Below, piece by piece: positions 8,419 to 19,500 of a stretch of 21,733 nucleotides of DNA. Position 1 is the stretch's first letter, and each line of letters opens with the position of its first letter. Under the pieces are notes generated by a model. The model had not been told where the DNA came from. It was given only the letters and a program-made list of their open reading frames with translations, and did not search any database. Source of the stretch: Apostichopus californicus (Eukaryota; Echinodermata; Holothuroidea; Aspidochirotida; Stichopodidae); assembly GCA_020650975.1 (NCBI GenBank), contig JAIPMN010003522.1:2642-24374 (forward strand). The letters run 5' to 3'. The position numbers and the translations under genes were made by a program.

Positions 8419-11400
8419 GTAGGCATGGCAACGAACACATTCACGCTTCTGGATTTTTAATTCGAAGTAGGCCTATATAACATACTGCAGAGTGTATCAT
8501 ATAAACAGAGGCCCGTGAAAACCTTAACATTTATTGTGTGTGTGTGGGCGTGCATGTGTTTGTGTGATGAGTACGAGTAAAGCTTGGCGTTCCCGTGGTT
8601 GAGGGAGGGTTGGCGCTCCCGTGGTTGAGGGATGGTTGGCGTTCCCGTGGTTGAGGGAGGGTTGGGGCTCCCGTGGTTGAGAGAGGGTTGGCATTCCCGT
8701 TGTTTGAGGGATGGTTGGCGTTCTCGTGGTTGAGGGAGGGTTGGAGGTTTTAGTGTTGGCGTTGCCGTGGTTGAGGGAGGGTTGGCGTTCCCGTGGTTGA
8801 GGGATGTTTGGCGTTCTCGTGGTTGAGGGAGGGTTGGAGGTCTTAGTGTTGGCGTCCCCGTGGTTGAGGGAGGGTTGGCGTTCCCGCGGTTGAGGGAGGG
8901 TTGGAGGTCTTAATGTTGGCGTTACCGTGGTTGAGGGAGGGTTGGCGTTCCCGTGGTTGAGGGATGGTTGGAGTTCTTAGGGTGTTGGCGTTCCCGTGGT
9001 TGAGAGATGGTTGGCGTTCCCGTGGCTGAGGGAGGGTTGGCGTTCCCGTGGTTGAGGGATGGTTGGAGGTCTTAGTGTTGGCGTTACCGTGGTTGAGGGA
9101 GGGTTAGCGTTCTCGCGGTTGGGGGAGGGTTGGAGTTCTTAGGGTTTTTGGCGTTACCGTGGTTGAGGGAGGGTTGGCGTTCTAAGGGTTAGGATCAGAG
9201 TGTTTGCTCGTTTCATTTCTGTTTTCAATGTTGTTTTTGTTTACCGTCAGCCAATCTTTGAAATAGACGTTTTTCTCTCTCATTGCGAGCATTCCCTTTG
9301 AATCATTTCTCTTAATAAACTATATGCTAATACCTAACTCTCTTATCGTATACCACGTCCGAGTGTAAACCACAACACTACAAATGCTATTTGAGACTGT
9401 TCAAACATTATCATTGTACAGGCGAAATTTCCTAACATTTCATAATGGTCTGAACCGGTGTTCAATCATTTTGTTGGGGACGGACAATGTATCTGCAAAT
9501 CACTCCATGGATTTAGTGAACGTAAATCTTGTTATACCTATCAAGACATGTTCATAATATGTTATAATATATATTTCTCTCTCTCTCCTTTTCTAAGCGG
9601 ATATTCAAGAAGACTTTACGATGCCTGATGTCGATAATGCTGTCGTCGTTGTACCAGATGGTCCTTTGGGGGGTAGGTATTTTAAGGGGTAGGTCCTTTA
9701 GGGGGTAGGTATTTTTAGAGGTCCCTTAGAGGGTAGGTCCGTTTTGAGGTAGGTCCGTTAGGAGGTAGGTCCTTTAGAGGGTAGGTCCTTTAGAGGGTAA
9801 GTCCTTTGGTGTAGGTCCTTTAGGGGTAGGTCCATTAGTGAGTAGGTCCTTTAGGGTGTTGATCCTTTAGGGGGGGGGGGGGGTAAGGTTCTTTTAGGGA
9901 TTAGGTTTTCATGGGATAGGTCCGTTAGGTGGGATTCTTGGCTTAATATGCTCTGACATGCTTTTTACATATTACATTTCTGGTGAGTGTACAATATAAA
10001 TGGTACCTCGCAATTGTGGTGAAATGCAACGCCCGTATACAACGCTTAAAATATTCACTATCGCTTTACACTTTTTTTCAACAGATCCAACGGTGTGTCC
10101 AAGTATGTTAGAAGATATCGAGGTAGCCCCGCAAGGCAGCATGGGGCTGGTAGCCTTAGCTAGTTTCCCTCGATCTGGAAACACGTGGACACGGCTCTTA
10201 CTTCAAGTAGCATCCAAAGTTTCAACCGGAAGTGTCTACTGGGAGACAGAACAAAAATACGATTTTAATAAGAGAAGTATGAAAATATGGTTTACTCTAA
10301 AGCAGTTTAGGCAAGGAATGATCTGAATGTGACCGAATTTGAATGTGTTATCGTCTTCGGTCTTAAAGATGTATTTATGAAAGTCACATTTGTTATGGCA
10401 ATCCTATCTCCCCAAAATTCCAATCTTTCAGTTCCGGGTCGTACCGAATAAATCTATGAATATGCATTACATATTTACATATTGATACATTTAAAAATAC
10501 ACCAGGCCTCTTCCCTCACGTGCACACACCTTATGTTGACGTCAGATATTAAATGATGTCTAGATATGTTATGATGTCATATCTGCACTCTACTTTAAAA
10601 GGAGAGTTTTTCCCGAGATCTGGTATCGGTGCAGCAAGCTCGTTCTTGTTTTATCATGTTACGGTGCAACTCAGGCTGGCAAGAATTATATGGATTCCTT
10701 TTACTTTTATTTCAACAATCACGTAATGTTACTGAAAAACTTTCCAACAGAGTTTGACTTGATTTATATATGTTTTTCGACACTACTCATGAATATGCAG
10801 ATTTCTTAACAATGTAGCTCATTAGCAAGACCAATAGCATGACAATAAGCCAAATGGCATTTGGTTAACTAATGTGAAATGTTTTAAATGACCTATTAAC
10901 ATAAGATTAAAGATTATTTTATCTTGATATGTTATAGACCAAGAAAGGAAAATTGAGTGTCAACAACTTAAATCGTCTAATATTAATTTAAGAAAGAGTT
11001 TGGGCTATAAGTTATATTAAGAATTGCATCAAATTCATTCATTAGTCACATGAGCCTTCCACACTTGGTGTCCTGGTTTGATCACAAGTGTAATGTTCAT
11101 GTGAATTAAACTTGGCAGGTTCGTTAAAATTGTTAAACAGATATGAAATATATAATTTATTTGTTTGTTAATTTTCAGTAATTCCTTTTTGAACCCTCAG
11201 CTTTCAGGGCTGGCACTGAAGACTTCCGTCACAGGACAGGCGTCTGTGTTAAAACCCATATGTACTCCAAAGAACACGTTGAACTCTTTACAGATGGCGC
11301 TATTCTTCTACTTCGGAATCCATATTTCTCTTTAGTGTCGGAATTCTTCCGAGAGCTTGTCTTCGATGGAAATCGAACCAAAGAGGACACCGCCAAGGCT

Positions 11401-12203
11401 ATTCTAGCAGAGCGTAAGTATAGAACTTTGGACACATTACAAAACACAATATGATATACCTTAATCTTAGGTTATTTGATTTGGTGACTTGGCTTTCCAG
11501 GGAAGAGCTGGGACTGATGAAAGGTGTAAGGTGATATATTTCAAAACTGAAATGTGGTATAAAAAAAATATATAAAAAAAATTAAGAAGGACAACTCAAC
11601 AAAGACTGACTAGTTAAAGTTGTTCATAAATTCTTACTTCATTCTCATATTGACCACTTCGTAATCACCATATTTAGGTTACAGTTTTCATAACTATTTT
11701 TCGTCATATATTCTACCGTAGTGTTATAATATTGGGAGAGCATTGCCCTCTTATTAGCGAGGGTTTTATTTAAAAAAAAGTATTTAACGAGTATAATCAA
11801 ATAAAACAACAGTACACACATCTGATCGGATGTTTCCTTTTTCTTTATAGCACGATGGAAAAATGGCTACTTCCCAAACCAGTCCGGATTCTGGAGAGAA
11901 ACGAATCTAAATTGGATAAAACATTGTAAACGGCTGTTGGTTGTATTCTACGAAGACCTTGAGCAAAATCCGATGTACGAATTATCAAGAATGTTGCAGT
12001 TCCTAAAGCAACCAATCAAATTAGATCGACTAAGGTGCTCTTTACAATTATACCCTCCAGATTTAAATCACACTTATTTGACCTTTGACCCGTACACGCC
12101 CGAACAGCGTGCACATTTAGATGCATACATTGCCGAAGTGAACGCAGTTTTAGTAGCTCGTAATGGACGTCCCCTTCCAAAATATAGATACCATTATGAA
12201 TGA
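8142..12203 (+). CDS. WSCD-like type II membrane sulfotransferase (369 aa, five exons)
   Basis: Predicted Golgi enzyme transferring sulfate from PAPS to a glycan. Exons 8142-8418, 9598-9672, 10085-10276, 11201-11413 and 11851-12203; every junction is phase 1. Residues 1-36 are cytosolic, 37-52 a membrane anchor (IMLTLLSVALLYFV), 53 to about 135 an acidic stem, 136-369 the sulfotransferase domain. SFPRSGNTW (144-152) is the PAPS 5'-phosphosulfate loop. VCVKTH (196-201) and ILLLRNPYFSLVSEF (216-230) hold the 3'-phosphate motif, with Arg220 and Ser228 eight apart as in known sulfotransferases. LLVVFYEDL (281-289) and the FDPYTPEQ end are typical of vertebrate WSCD1/2 (sialate O-sulfotransferases). 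No WSC domains are encoded, so it is shorter than WSCD1/2. The start is fixed by an in-frame TAA at 8112. An acceptor at 8007-8008 suggests an upstream 5'UTR exon. The substrate is unknown. Confidence 0.9.
8583..9190 (+). repeat. G-rich 26-bp minisatellite with interleaved 15-bp units, in intron 1
   Basis: About 19 copies of a 26-bp unit (TTGGCGTTCCCGTGG then TTGAGGGAGGG) punctuated six times by a shorter unit of about 15-18 bp (TTGGAGGTCTTAGTG). Runs of long units between short ones are 6, 3, 2, 2, 3, 2 and 1. It fills about half of intron 1 and is G-rich on the transcribed sense strand. Confidence 0.92.
9598..9672 (+). CDS. Sulfotransferase gene 1, exon 2: 75-nt symmetric stem exon
   Basis: It follows a CT-rich tract ending TTCTAAG and ends GGGG/GTAGGT. 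It starts and ends in phase 1, so skipping it keeps the frame; it adds 25 residues (acidic, then VVVVP) to the stem. The paralogous gene downstream shows no equivalent exon. Its donor is the first of an array of look-alike donors in the following minisatellite. Confidence 0.75.
9664..9930 (+). repeat. Minisatellite of donor-like units (GGGTAGGTCCTTTAGA), in intron 2
   Basis: About 14-16 degenerate units of roughly 16-18 bp; most contain GGTAGGT, one contains GGGTAAGT. The array starts exactly at the exon 2 splice donor and includes a 14-G run (9870-9883). Reading through from exon 2 meets TAG after seven codons. Confidence 0.88.
10085..10276 (+). CDS. Sulfotransferase gene 1, exon 3: PAPS-binding loop
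   Basis: It follows a T-rich tract ending TTCAACAG. Encodes Asp118 to Arg181, including a stem Cys122, beta strand MGLVALA and the loop SFPRSGNTW with Arg at the catalytic Lys/Arg position. The donor used here is AGAA/GTATGA; an alternative at 10290 (ATG/GTTTAC) joined to an acceptor at 11207 also keeps the frame and would add a few residues. Confidence 0.88.
10277..11200 (+). other. Intron 3 of sulfotransferase gene 1
   Basis: AT-rich, no repeat array and no coding signal. It contains one perfect CRE-type palindrome TGACGTCA at 10537-10544 and, just beyond it, a small imperfect inverted repeat (AGATATG and CATATCT). Neither can be assigned a role. Confidence 0.6.
11201..11413 (+). CDS. Sulfotransferase gene 1, exon 4: 3'-phosphate-binding segment
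   Basis: It starts after GAACCCTCAG and ends GAGC/GTAAGT, a near-perfect donor. Encodes the GVCVKTH strand and RNPYFSLVSEF. An acceptor at 11178 (TTTTCAG) would bring an immediate in-frame TAA and is excluded; one at 11207 is possible with the alternative exon 3 donor. Confidence 0.88.
11851..12203 (+). CDS. Sulfotransferase gene 1, exon 5: C-terminal domain and stop
   Basis: It follows CTTTTTCTTTATAG. Encodes WIKHCKRLLVVFYEDLEQNP, the strand and helix shared by WSCD-type enzymes, then RLRCSL and FDPYTPEQRAHLDAYI, and ends YHYE then TGA. The final 125 nt are the parent of the two decayed downstream copies. Confidence 0.9.
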
Positions 12204-12249
12204 CAGCGTATACATATGCATTAGCGTTTCACTATTGCGTGTCCTATAC

Positions 12250-12453
12250 TTGACCTTTGACCTTTCACGCACGAGCAGCGTGTGGAACACTTTGACGCAC
12301 ACATACGCACACACACGCACACATACACCCATCCGAAGCGAAGCGAAGTTTGAAATTGATGTGACATTCCAAACTAAAGACATCGTTATGATTAATGACA
12401 GAGGGTGCGATAGCGGTTCATAATTGTGTCCCCCTGTGCTTGACATTTGACAT
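12250..12453 (+). pseudogene. Decayed tandem copy 1 of the terminal exon end and its 3' flank
   Basis: The anchor TTGACCTTTGAC at 12078 recurs at 12250. The copy encodes THEQRVEHFDAHI in a shifted frame, matching TPEQRAHLDAYI of the parent, with a one-base deletion before it and one extra codon inside. Further on, ATTCCAAACTAAAGACAT and TAATGACAG match the parent's CTTCCAAAATATAGATACCA and GAATGACAG around its stop codon. A CA-rich tract has expanded within. Confidence 0.7.
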
Positions 12454-12540
12454 TTGACCTTTGACCTACCGACGTCCGATGAACGTGTACATTGATACAA
12501 GGCATAACTTCGACAAGTACAACAAGTACAACAGGTCAAG
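12454..12540 (+). pseudogene. Decayed tandem copy 2 of the terminal exon end (partial)
   Basis: Third occurrence of TTGACCTTTGAC. Translation in the parental frame gives FDLPTSDERVH and then a stop, against FDPYTPEQRAHLD in the parent. Similarity continues through CATAACTTCGACAAGT (parent CATACATTGCCGAAGT) and then fades. Confidence 0.6.
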
Positions 12541-12560
12541 AAGAGATTTGAAACCCCAAA

Positions 12561-15500
12561 CTAATGAAGTCAGACATTTGACAGTGCTTGGTCCTCAGTT
12601 AGAAGGTCAAGTGTGCGGCAAACATGGCAAAACGAGAAGCGATCTCTTTCCTGCAACGACGAGTGCAGGATTAGGTTCCTCACCACAGATTGGTCCTACC
12701 TGCAGATATGCGGCGGTTCCACTCTCAAGCATATAGAGGCAATGCAGGAAGCTGATATAGCTAAAATACTGCAGCATGAATAGTAAGGCCAGTGCGGGAT
12801 TTAACATTGAATCAGGTGGGTCCGGTTGTACCCAGTTACAATAACGCGTTGAGTAAAACAAAACTATTTTCATAATTTAACTTTATTATTCTGTACATAT
12901 TTTTCTCAAATTAAAAATTTCGCATAATAACGTGGAAGACGTTTGATATGGTTTCCGCGGAGCGACTTTTTAATTTTCAAGAGACATTTCCTCCTATTTT
13001 GCAATACATTCCAAATTATGTGTGCATATTGTATATGTATTTGATATGTCGTTTTGTTTACTCTTAATAACTTAATTGTTTCATTTGGTTTTCATTCGAT
13101 CTCTTTAAATAATCTAACAATTTTTAAACCATCATTTCAGAGTTATAAACTATACTCACTATATTTTGATGTTGAGTCATATTCTCCTGACTCGAGTCGC
13201 ATCAGTCACTCAAGTCATTTTAAAGTACTAAAGTCGAAATCAAGTCACAAATCTTCTCCAGTCTTTCTAGTTTGGAGAATGCAAAACTTTTTACAATACT
13301 GACTAATCCCCCCTTCTTCCTTTTTTATGTACATTATATGTGGGCCTATAGCCAGGCCGGGCACGGGGGGGGGGCGTTCCGTGCAGACTAACGTGACCCC
13401 CAACCAAAGTGTACCTCCATCACGACCTGTGAACAAATTATGCGCCTTCCCCAAATTGTCGATGCCCATCCAACTCATAATTCCTCGCTGCATCTTGCCA
13501 TCATTTTTTAAAACATTTATTCAATATCATATACTGAGAAAATCACCTAAGTATTCCTGCCCAAGGGGTGGGGGGGGGGGTAGGGTGTATTATGGGTCTA
13601 GAAGATAAAAAATAATGCTTCATACATTATCAAACGGAGTTAATACAATGAGAACAAGTTAAAATATTTTTCTCTCAGTTCCTTCTTTGAATGACTGTTC
13701 CAATATGTTAATTCAACTGCCGTATAGAGGTGGGACGGGGATGGGGGGGGGGCAGGGGGTGGGTAGCACATGGTGGGTTCAAACATATAAAGCACACTTT
13801 ATAAATTTTCAAATGGAATTAAGGAACAGTTGAACTATATGGTTGAGAAGTATGCTTTGCATGTAATATTCTTTCTGAAATAGATATAATTGTTGATGGA
13901 AGATATAACTTACATTCTCAACAAACGATTTCTGTTTCTTTCTTTGTGCACACTCTATATACAAGAACAAAATTTAGAAATTGTCATTTAAAGTAAGGAA
14001 GACAATTTTATGTTATCTATTTTATAAATAAATAATATCATTAAATAACTGTAACTGGCGTGAAATAATTTATGCTTTTGTGTTTTATTTCAATGAATGA
14101 TTTGAATTTGTTTACTTTTTGTTTTCTTTAATTGTTTATGTACTAATTAAAAAACCACTTACGTAATACCGTTATTAAATGTTCCGACTTGCAAGCCTGA
14201 GTTCGAGATTCAAAACGTGCTTTCTTGACATTTGATAAACTCCGGCCCGTAGCTGGGCCGAGAGACAGACACTTCTGTAACACCCCCACCCCCTTCCCCC
14301 ACTCACGTCATCACTAACACCATTATGTGCAAAAACGACTCGAGAAAAAAATGTTACGGGACACAAGTATTGAGCCCATCACTTAAACTGTTAAAGTTAG
14401 TGCCACTTCAACTCAGAATTGCCTTACTGCTATTTCCTAGTATCTTAGAACAGTTAAACAATTCAGTAGATGTGATATAAAAGATAACGCTCTCGTTATG
14501 TATGGAACAAACAGCCAGGATATATATAAGGATAGGCAAATGAAAGGACCAATACAGTACAAACCAAGAAGAATTGTAAGCTTCTTGATCATGAAGCTTA
14601 ACATTGTACTATATTTACGGGTGGGGCGTGGGTGTTTATCCTCTCGCCGTGTCAACTTCACACTACAAAAAAAACCTAAAAATATAACACCACCTTGCGT
14701 GTAGATATAGTCATAACTAGATATTATCATTTTAACTTTGTTCATTGTTAGAGCCCCACCCCCCGCTCCCCCCGAACCCTTACATGTGATGAGTTGGCTA
14801 CAAAGACCCGATGACTTCACACCCTCCGTTTTTCAATCATGGATCTACCCGGGCCGCCCTTGGCACACCTTAGATAATAATAACATCATCAATCTCTGAA
14901 GGCTACTCTATAACATCTCTGTACAGGGGATTGAGTTCCTTGCTCTTAACAAGTAACTAACATCACCATTTGACCGCATAACCACGATAAGAATCTAGGT
15001 GTCATCGATGTAACACACATTGTGCTATAGTAGCGGTTCCGCGAGAATTGGCTAATATCGTTGAATTTCATATAGATATGCCTACTCTGTGATCTTCGAC
15101 ATGATGTGCTAAGTACCTATTGCTAGAACCCTATGCACTTACCACATCTGAGCAAATGGATAATAGAGTAAAGCTGAACTATACATGTCAATAATTTTTG
15201 CCTATAAGTTCACAAAGAGGCTTTAAAGTAATTTTGGGACAAGTAAGATAGATAGAACCATTAACAAAAGGATTCAAGTTATTATCTAAATCTGGAACTG
15301 AGAAATTTTGAACTGATATACCACGAAGGACATTTAAAGGAAACACTGTAGGAACAAATCGAAGCTAATTAGCACAGGACTGACGTGAGTTAAGTCGTGT
15401 GTTGCTGTCTGCTAAAAAACCACCTGTGCTAGGTTTCTTATTTTGGTGAACCCTGGATCAGAAATAGATATAGACATGCCTCAAGTAACATATAGCATTT

Positions 15501-16215
15501 TTATCACGCAAAGTCGAACTTCACTTCCTATATCAGGCTGTCTGGTTCAGATTAAATTCTACAGGAACTCCACCAGTAGCACACTTGAACGGTGATTAAG
15601 GAACTCTGTTGATTAACTGATGAATTCACTAACTGAACTAAAAGGAAGTTAATGAATTTCAATGGCTTCAGGTGCGAGGCGTCGAGGCCGGGAATGGCAA
15701 ACGGAAATATGAAAAACAGTTTGTACGCGACCAATTGTTGGTGTGTTGACTTACCGTCAATGTATAGTTTGCGGTATGTTGATGGTGACGTTACACAAGG
15801 CTACGTGGTATTGTTTGTACTATGTAGGTCTGGGTCTTTGTTGAAATAAGTTCAAAGTCATTGTGTTGAACTAACGTAAGCGAGGTATAGGCCTGCTTTC
15901 ACTTTATTTTGTTAGCAAGGAGGTGGCTGTTGACAGTAAGTTGTAATAGGAAGCATTGAAAAAAAAGTGCCATAACACATATAGTGGTAAGAACGATTAC
16001 GCTGATAGGTGTTAACCGTCAAGTTTGTGCTGGTGAACTTAGGCTACGATTCGGTAATGCTCGTTTGGAAATTTCCTTGCATCTGGACAATTTAAGGTTC
16101 ATGTTAGTGTTATAGTGTTGTTATTGTTTACTTGATTATTCTGATTGTATTTGACTGTTCCTTCTGAATTCATTAGATTATTTTACAAACTTGCACCTAA
16201 CGAAACCAAATAAAA
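12561..16215. other. Intergenic region, no gene seen
   Basis: AT-rich with G runs at 13365-13374, 13570-13580 and 13743-13752, and C-rich patches near 14281 and 14757. A possible ATTAAA polyadenylation signal lies at 12910-12915. The 13195-13260 stretch repeats AAGTC/GAGTC motifs. Open frames here (for example 14437-14820 minus, 15652-15849 plus) have no recognisable features. The promoter of the next gene could not be placed. Confidence 0.45.
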
Positions 16216-16588
16216 ATGAAGTCGTGTTCACTCCTAGCGATGCTTAAGAGAAATCATCTGCCGATCGTGTCGGTCCTTGGCTGTATTTCATGTCTGTACA
16301 TATTATCGCAAAAGGATTCATTTAACGAAGAACTTGAAATGAATTCGCGAGGGATCGTCAGTTCTGGATACAGGAGAGAAGAACACATACCTAATGCACC
16401 GTTAGTTCTTAAACAAAATGATAAACCAGTGATTGAACAAGCCAAAGTAGCAATAGTAGAACCGGTGAATCCACCAGTGGTAGCAGCGGATCCAATAGCA
16501 GTCCAACAGAATCCAGTGGCTCCTGTACAGGTAGTGTCAGGTGGATCAGAAGTTTCATACCACGATCCCGAACGTGTTGCGTTCCCCG
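16216..16588 (+). CDS. Sulfotransferase gene 2, exon 1: anchor and Pro/Val-rich stem
   Basis: 124 codons plus one base, ending CCCCG/GTAAGT, a perfect donor. Short basic cytosolic tail (LKRNH), anchor, then low-complexity stem with VEPVNPPVV and QQNPVAPVQVV. The stem has no similarity to that of gene 1. Confidence 0.82.
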
Positions 16589-19500
16589 GTAAGTAGCCTA
16601 ATGTACTATCTACTACGATTAAGTATAGGCCTACATGTAAGGTATATATCTGTCACTTAATAACTAGGCCTACATTCTGGTGTTGACGACAGGCTCGTGG
16701 TAGGTCTGGCTCTCGTGCTCGTAGGCTAGTATAATTAATTACACGTACTCTCTCTACTCTGTACTAGTACTTACCTAAGTTCGTAGATTTGTAGGCTACT
16801 CGTACTCGAGTAAATCTATAGTATACGGATACTATATAATACATATAAAGTACTCGTAATTAGTCTCGTTTAGAACCTTGTACTCCTCCGTAATGTCTTG
16901 TAATCTTATTGTACTCTTATCAAGGGAAATTGACTTGTACTCGTATTCATGAGCTGGTTGTATTTATTGTATATACATTTTATTTGGCTGAGGATAGGCC
17001 TACTTAAAACGTGGTTGCCAGGGAATCCATGAACAGTGCGGCATTTTCCGGTAGGTAATATGCTATCTGGCAACGTATAGGGATATTTGTATAATAAAAA
17101 CCTGATTAATAGAGTAACAATTAACTGCAACATGCCATGAAAAATGGTAAGTTACAAAATAGCTGGCTATCAATATACATGCATGGTACGTGCGACATTT
17201 CACGGCAGGGATAACGTGTTTCACAATTGGCTGTATACATGTAGGCCTAAGATGTAAACCCATCAGATATTATAATAACTACCATCTGGTCTTGCTGGGT
17301 AATACATATTATTAAGTTAGCGTTATGACTTCAATGTGTGCAGTCTTTTGGCTGCATACATTGTACGTGCGACAGTCCCCGGTCATAAGATGGTAGCTCG
17401 TGAGATATTATAATAACTATAATCTTGTATTGACAATTTACATAAAACATGGTAAGTGAGAGTTATAACTACAATGACTGGCAATAGGAATACATGAATA
17501 CATAAAACATAGTAAGTTAGAGTTATAACTACAATGACTGGCAGTGGGGATGCATTTCTACGGCGTCACTGCTAGGTAAGGGTACCCTCTGGCACCATTG
17601 GCTATATATATAAGCCTACGATATAAACATATGAGCTATTAATATGCTAACTGCAATCAGGTATAGACAATTTACGTAACACACATGTCAGTTAGAGTTA
17701 TAACTACAGCCTGGCAGTGGGATTACATGAATACTTGCGACACATATTAAGTACAGACTTGGCGCCCCACACGTAACTCTGCTCAAGACATTTTCATACA
17801 TCATAATGCGCTTACACTAAAGATGGACACATTTTGCAGACATGTACTGAAACTGTAGGTGTCAAATCTAAGTAAAGTTAGTTTTTTTTTGGCAGATTTG
17901 GGCTCCTTAAACGTGGAAAAGGTTTACAAGATTAAATGTCTCATAAATACTACAACACATTATTAAATACTTTAATATGAACAAGGACACTCAGGTTTTC
18001 AGATGATTACTTTTAAGCGCCAAATACAAATAACCTTTGCCTCTGATGGAAACACATTCCTCGTTGGTGTCTGGTTGATTAATTTGTTCGTGTTGAAATG
18101 ATAAGTTCAGAACGACGGAGCTATGAACTTTCAATTGAGATCAGTTTTCATCGATAATTAGTTTTCGATATTAAAAAAATGAATATGACCCTGAAAGAAG
18201 TACACCTGTTGACCTAGATCAAGCACCTTCTGAACAACCTATACATAGTCGCCCAATAGACGGACATGCAGTGGCGGAGCGTCCATACAGTCAGAGGGGC
18301 GGATGCCCCCCCCCCCCTGACGGACTCAAATGGACTGCTGGCGCCCTTTTCAGCTTTTTACTTATTCGCGATTATTGACTTTTTTATTGCGCTCTCAAAT
18401 ACCTATTGACATTTGTCACATTTTGTTGGTGTAATTTTCTGACAAAATGGCGATGACACCTATTTATTCTTCGTTTATCTGCAAATTAGCAAGGCCCAGA
18501 AAAGGTCATTTCCTGCGATCTAGGGAATATCTTTACTCAAAAAATTTCTGTACGCTCCGCGCCAATCTGTAGTGGCGCTCCGCTTAGATAGTGTCGAAAG
18601 CGCTCCTACAGACCATTCTCGCCCCCTCTGACCAATACCCCTAGCTCCGCCACTGCGGACATGTATCGATGTCGAATAGGATTACTAAAATCCGTTAAAG
18701 AGCTTAATACGAATGATAACTCCCTTTAAGATAATAAAATACGAACCAAAATTTATTCTTACTAAATTTTTTTATTCTGTTGCAGTCATGGTCTTAGTTT
18801 GCAGTGTAAAACAACAGCAAGAAAGTCCATAAATTTCACTAAACCAAAAACAATCCTTGTATATTAAACTATATGCTTATATTTTATAAATACACCTATC
18901 ATTGGCCTGTTTTGCATATTATATTCGGGAACTCGAGTTGCAGATTTATTTTGGTAACTGGTACTAGTGGTCCAGACCTCGTCAGGCGAGATATTGCTCC
19001 CAGCCTCTTGATCGTAATTCGAAATTGTCGAGGCTAAGCAAGTGCATTCACAGTGTAGTGTGCGCCATGAAGAAGACAGTTTCGCGTGTAAGGTTCAATT
19101 CAATTCAATTCATTTTCAATTCATAAGACTTTATTTCAATCTCTTGTATTAAAGTATGCAATTTGACAATAGATGTGGGTAAATGTACAAGAGACCCTAG
19201 ATATTGAGGAGTGCCAACAAGAAGCTCTGTAGAGCTTGTTTACGTTGACACCCCTTGACAAATAAAATATAGAATGAAAGCTTAAGAATACAGAGAAAAC
19301 AGAACAAAGATGGCAATGAAAGGAAATACAAAATCAATGATAGTTTGATAAAAGATACTCTTTAAGACGTTTTTTGAAGGTGTTCAAAGTTTTACAACCA
19401 GTAATAGTACTGTAGGGAGGGAATTCCAAAGTTTTACGCCGACATAACGAATACCAAGTTGTAAAGACCTAAGTCTAAAGTAAGGAACAAAAACATGATT

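Noticed and set aside
8583-9190. CRISPR-like array
   Set aside because: Units are contiguous with no unique spacers, in an intron of an animal gene; it is a minisatellite.
10000-10326. ATG at 10000 as the start of a separate sulfotransferase ORF
   Set aside because: The stretch before 10085 is intronic, with a strong TTTTTTTCAACAG acceptor; the phase joins the upstream exons that supply a membrane anchor, and the frame end is past a good donor.
12461-12736. 91-residue plus frame after the sulfotransferase stop
   Set aside because: It overlaps the decayed exon copy in a different frame and shows no domain.
13195-13260. Regulatory palindrome ACTCGAGT region
   Set aside because: It belongs to a degenerate run of AAGTC/GAGTC motifs typical of simple-sequence drift; no gene is nearby.
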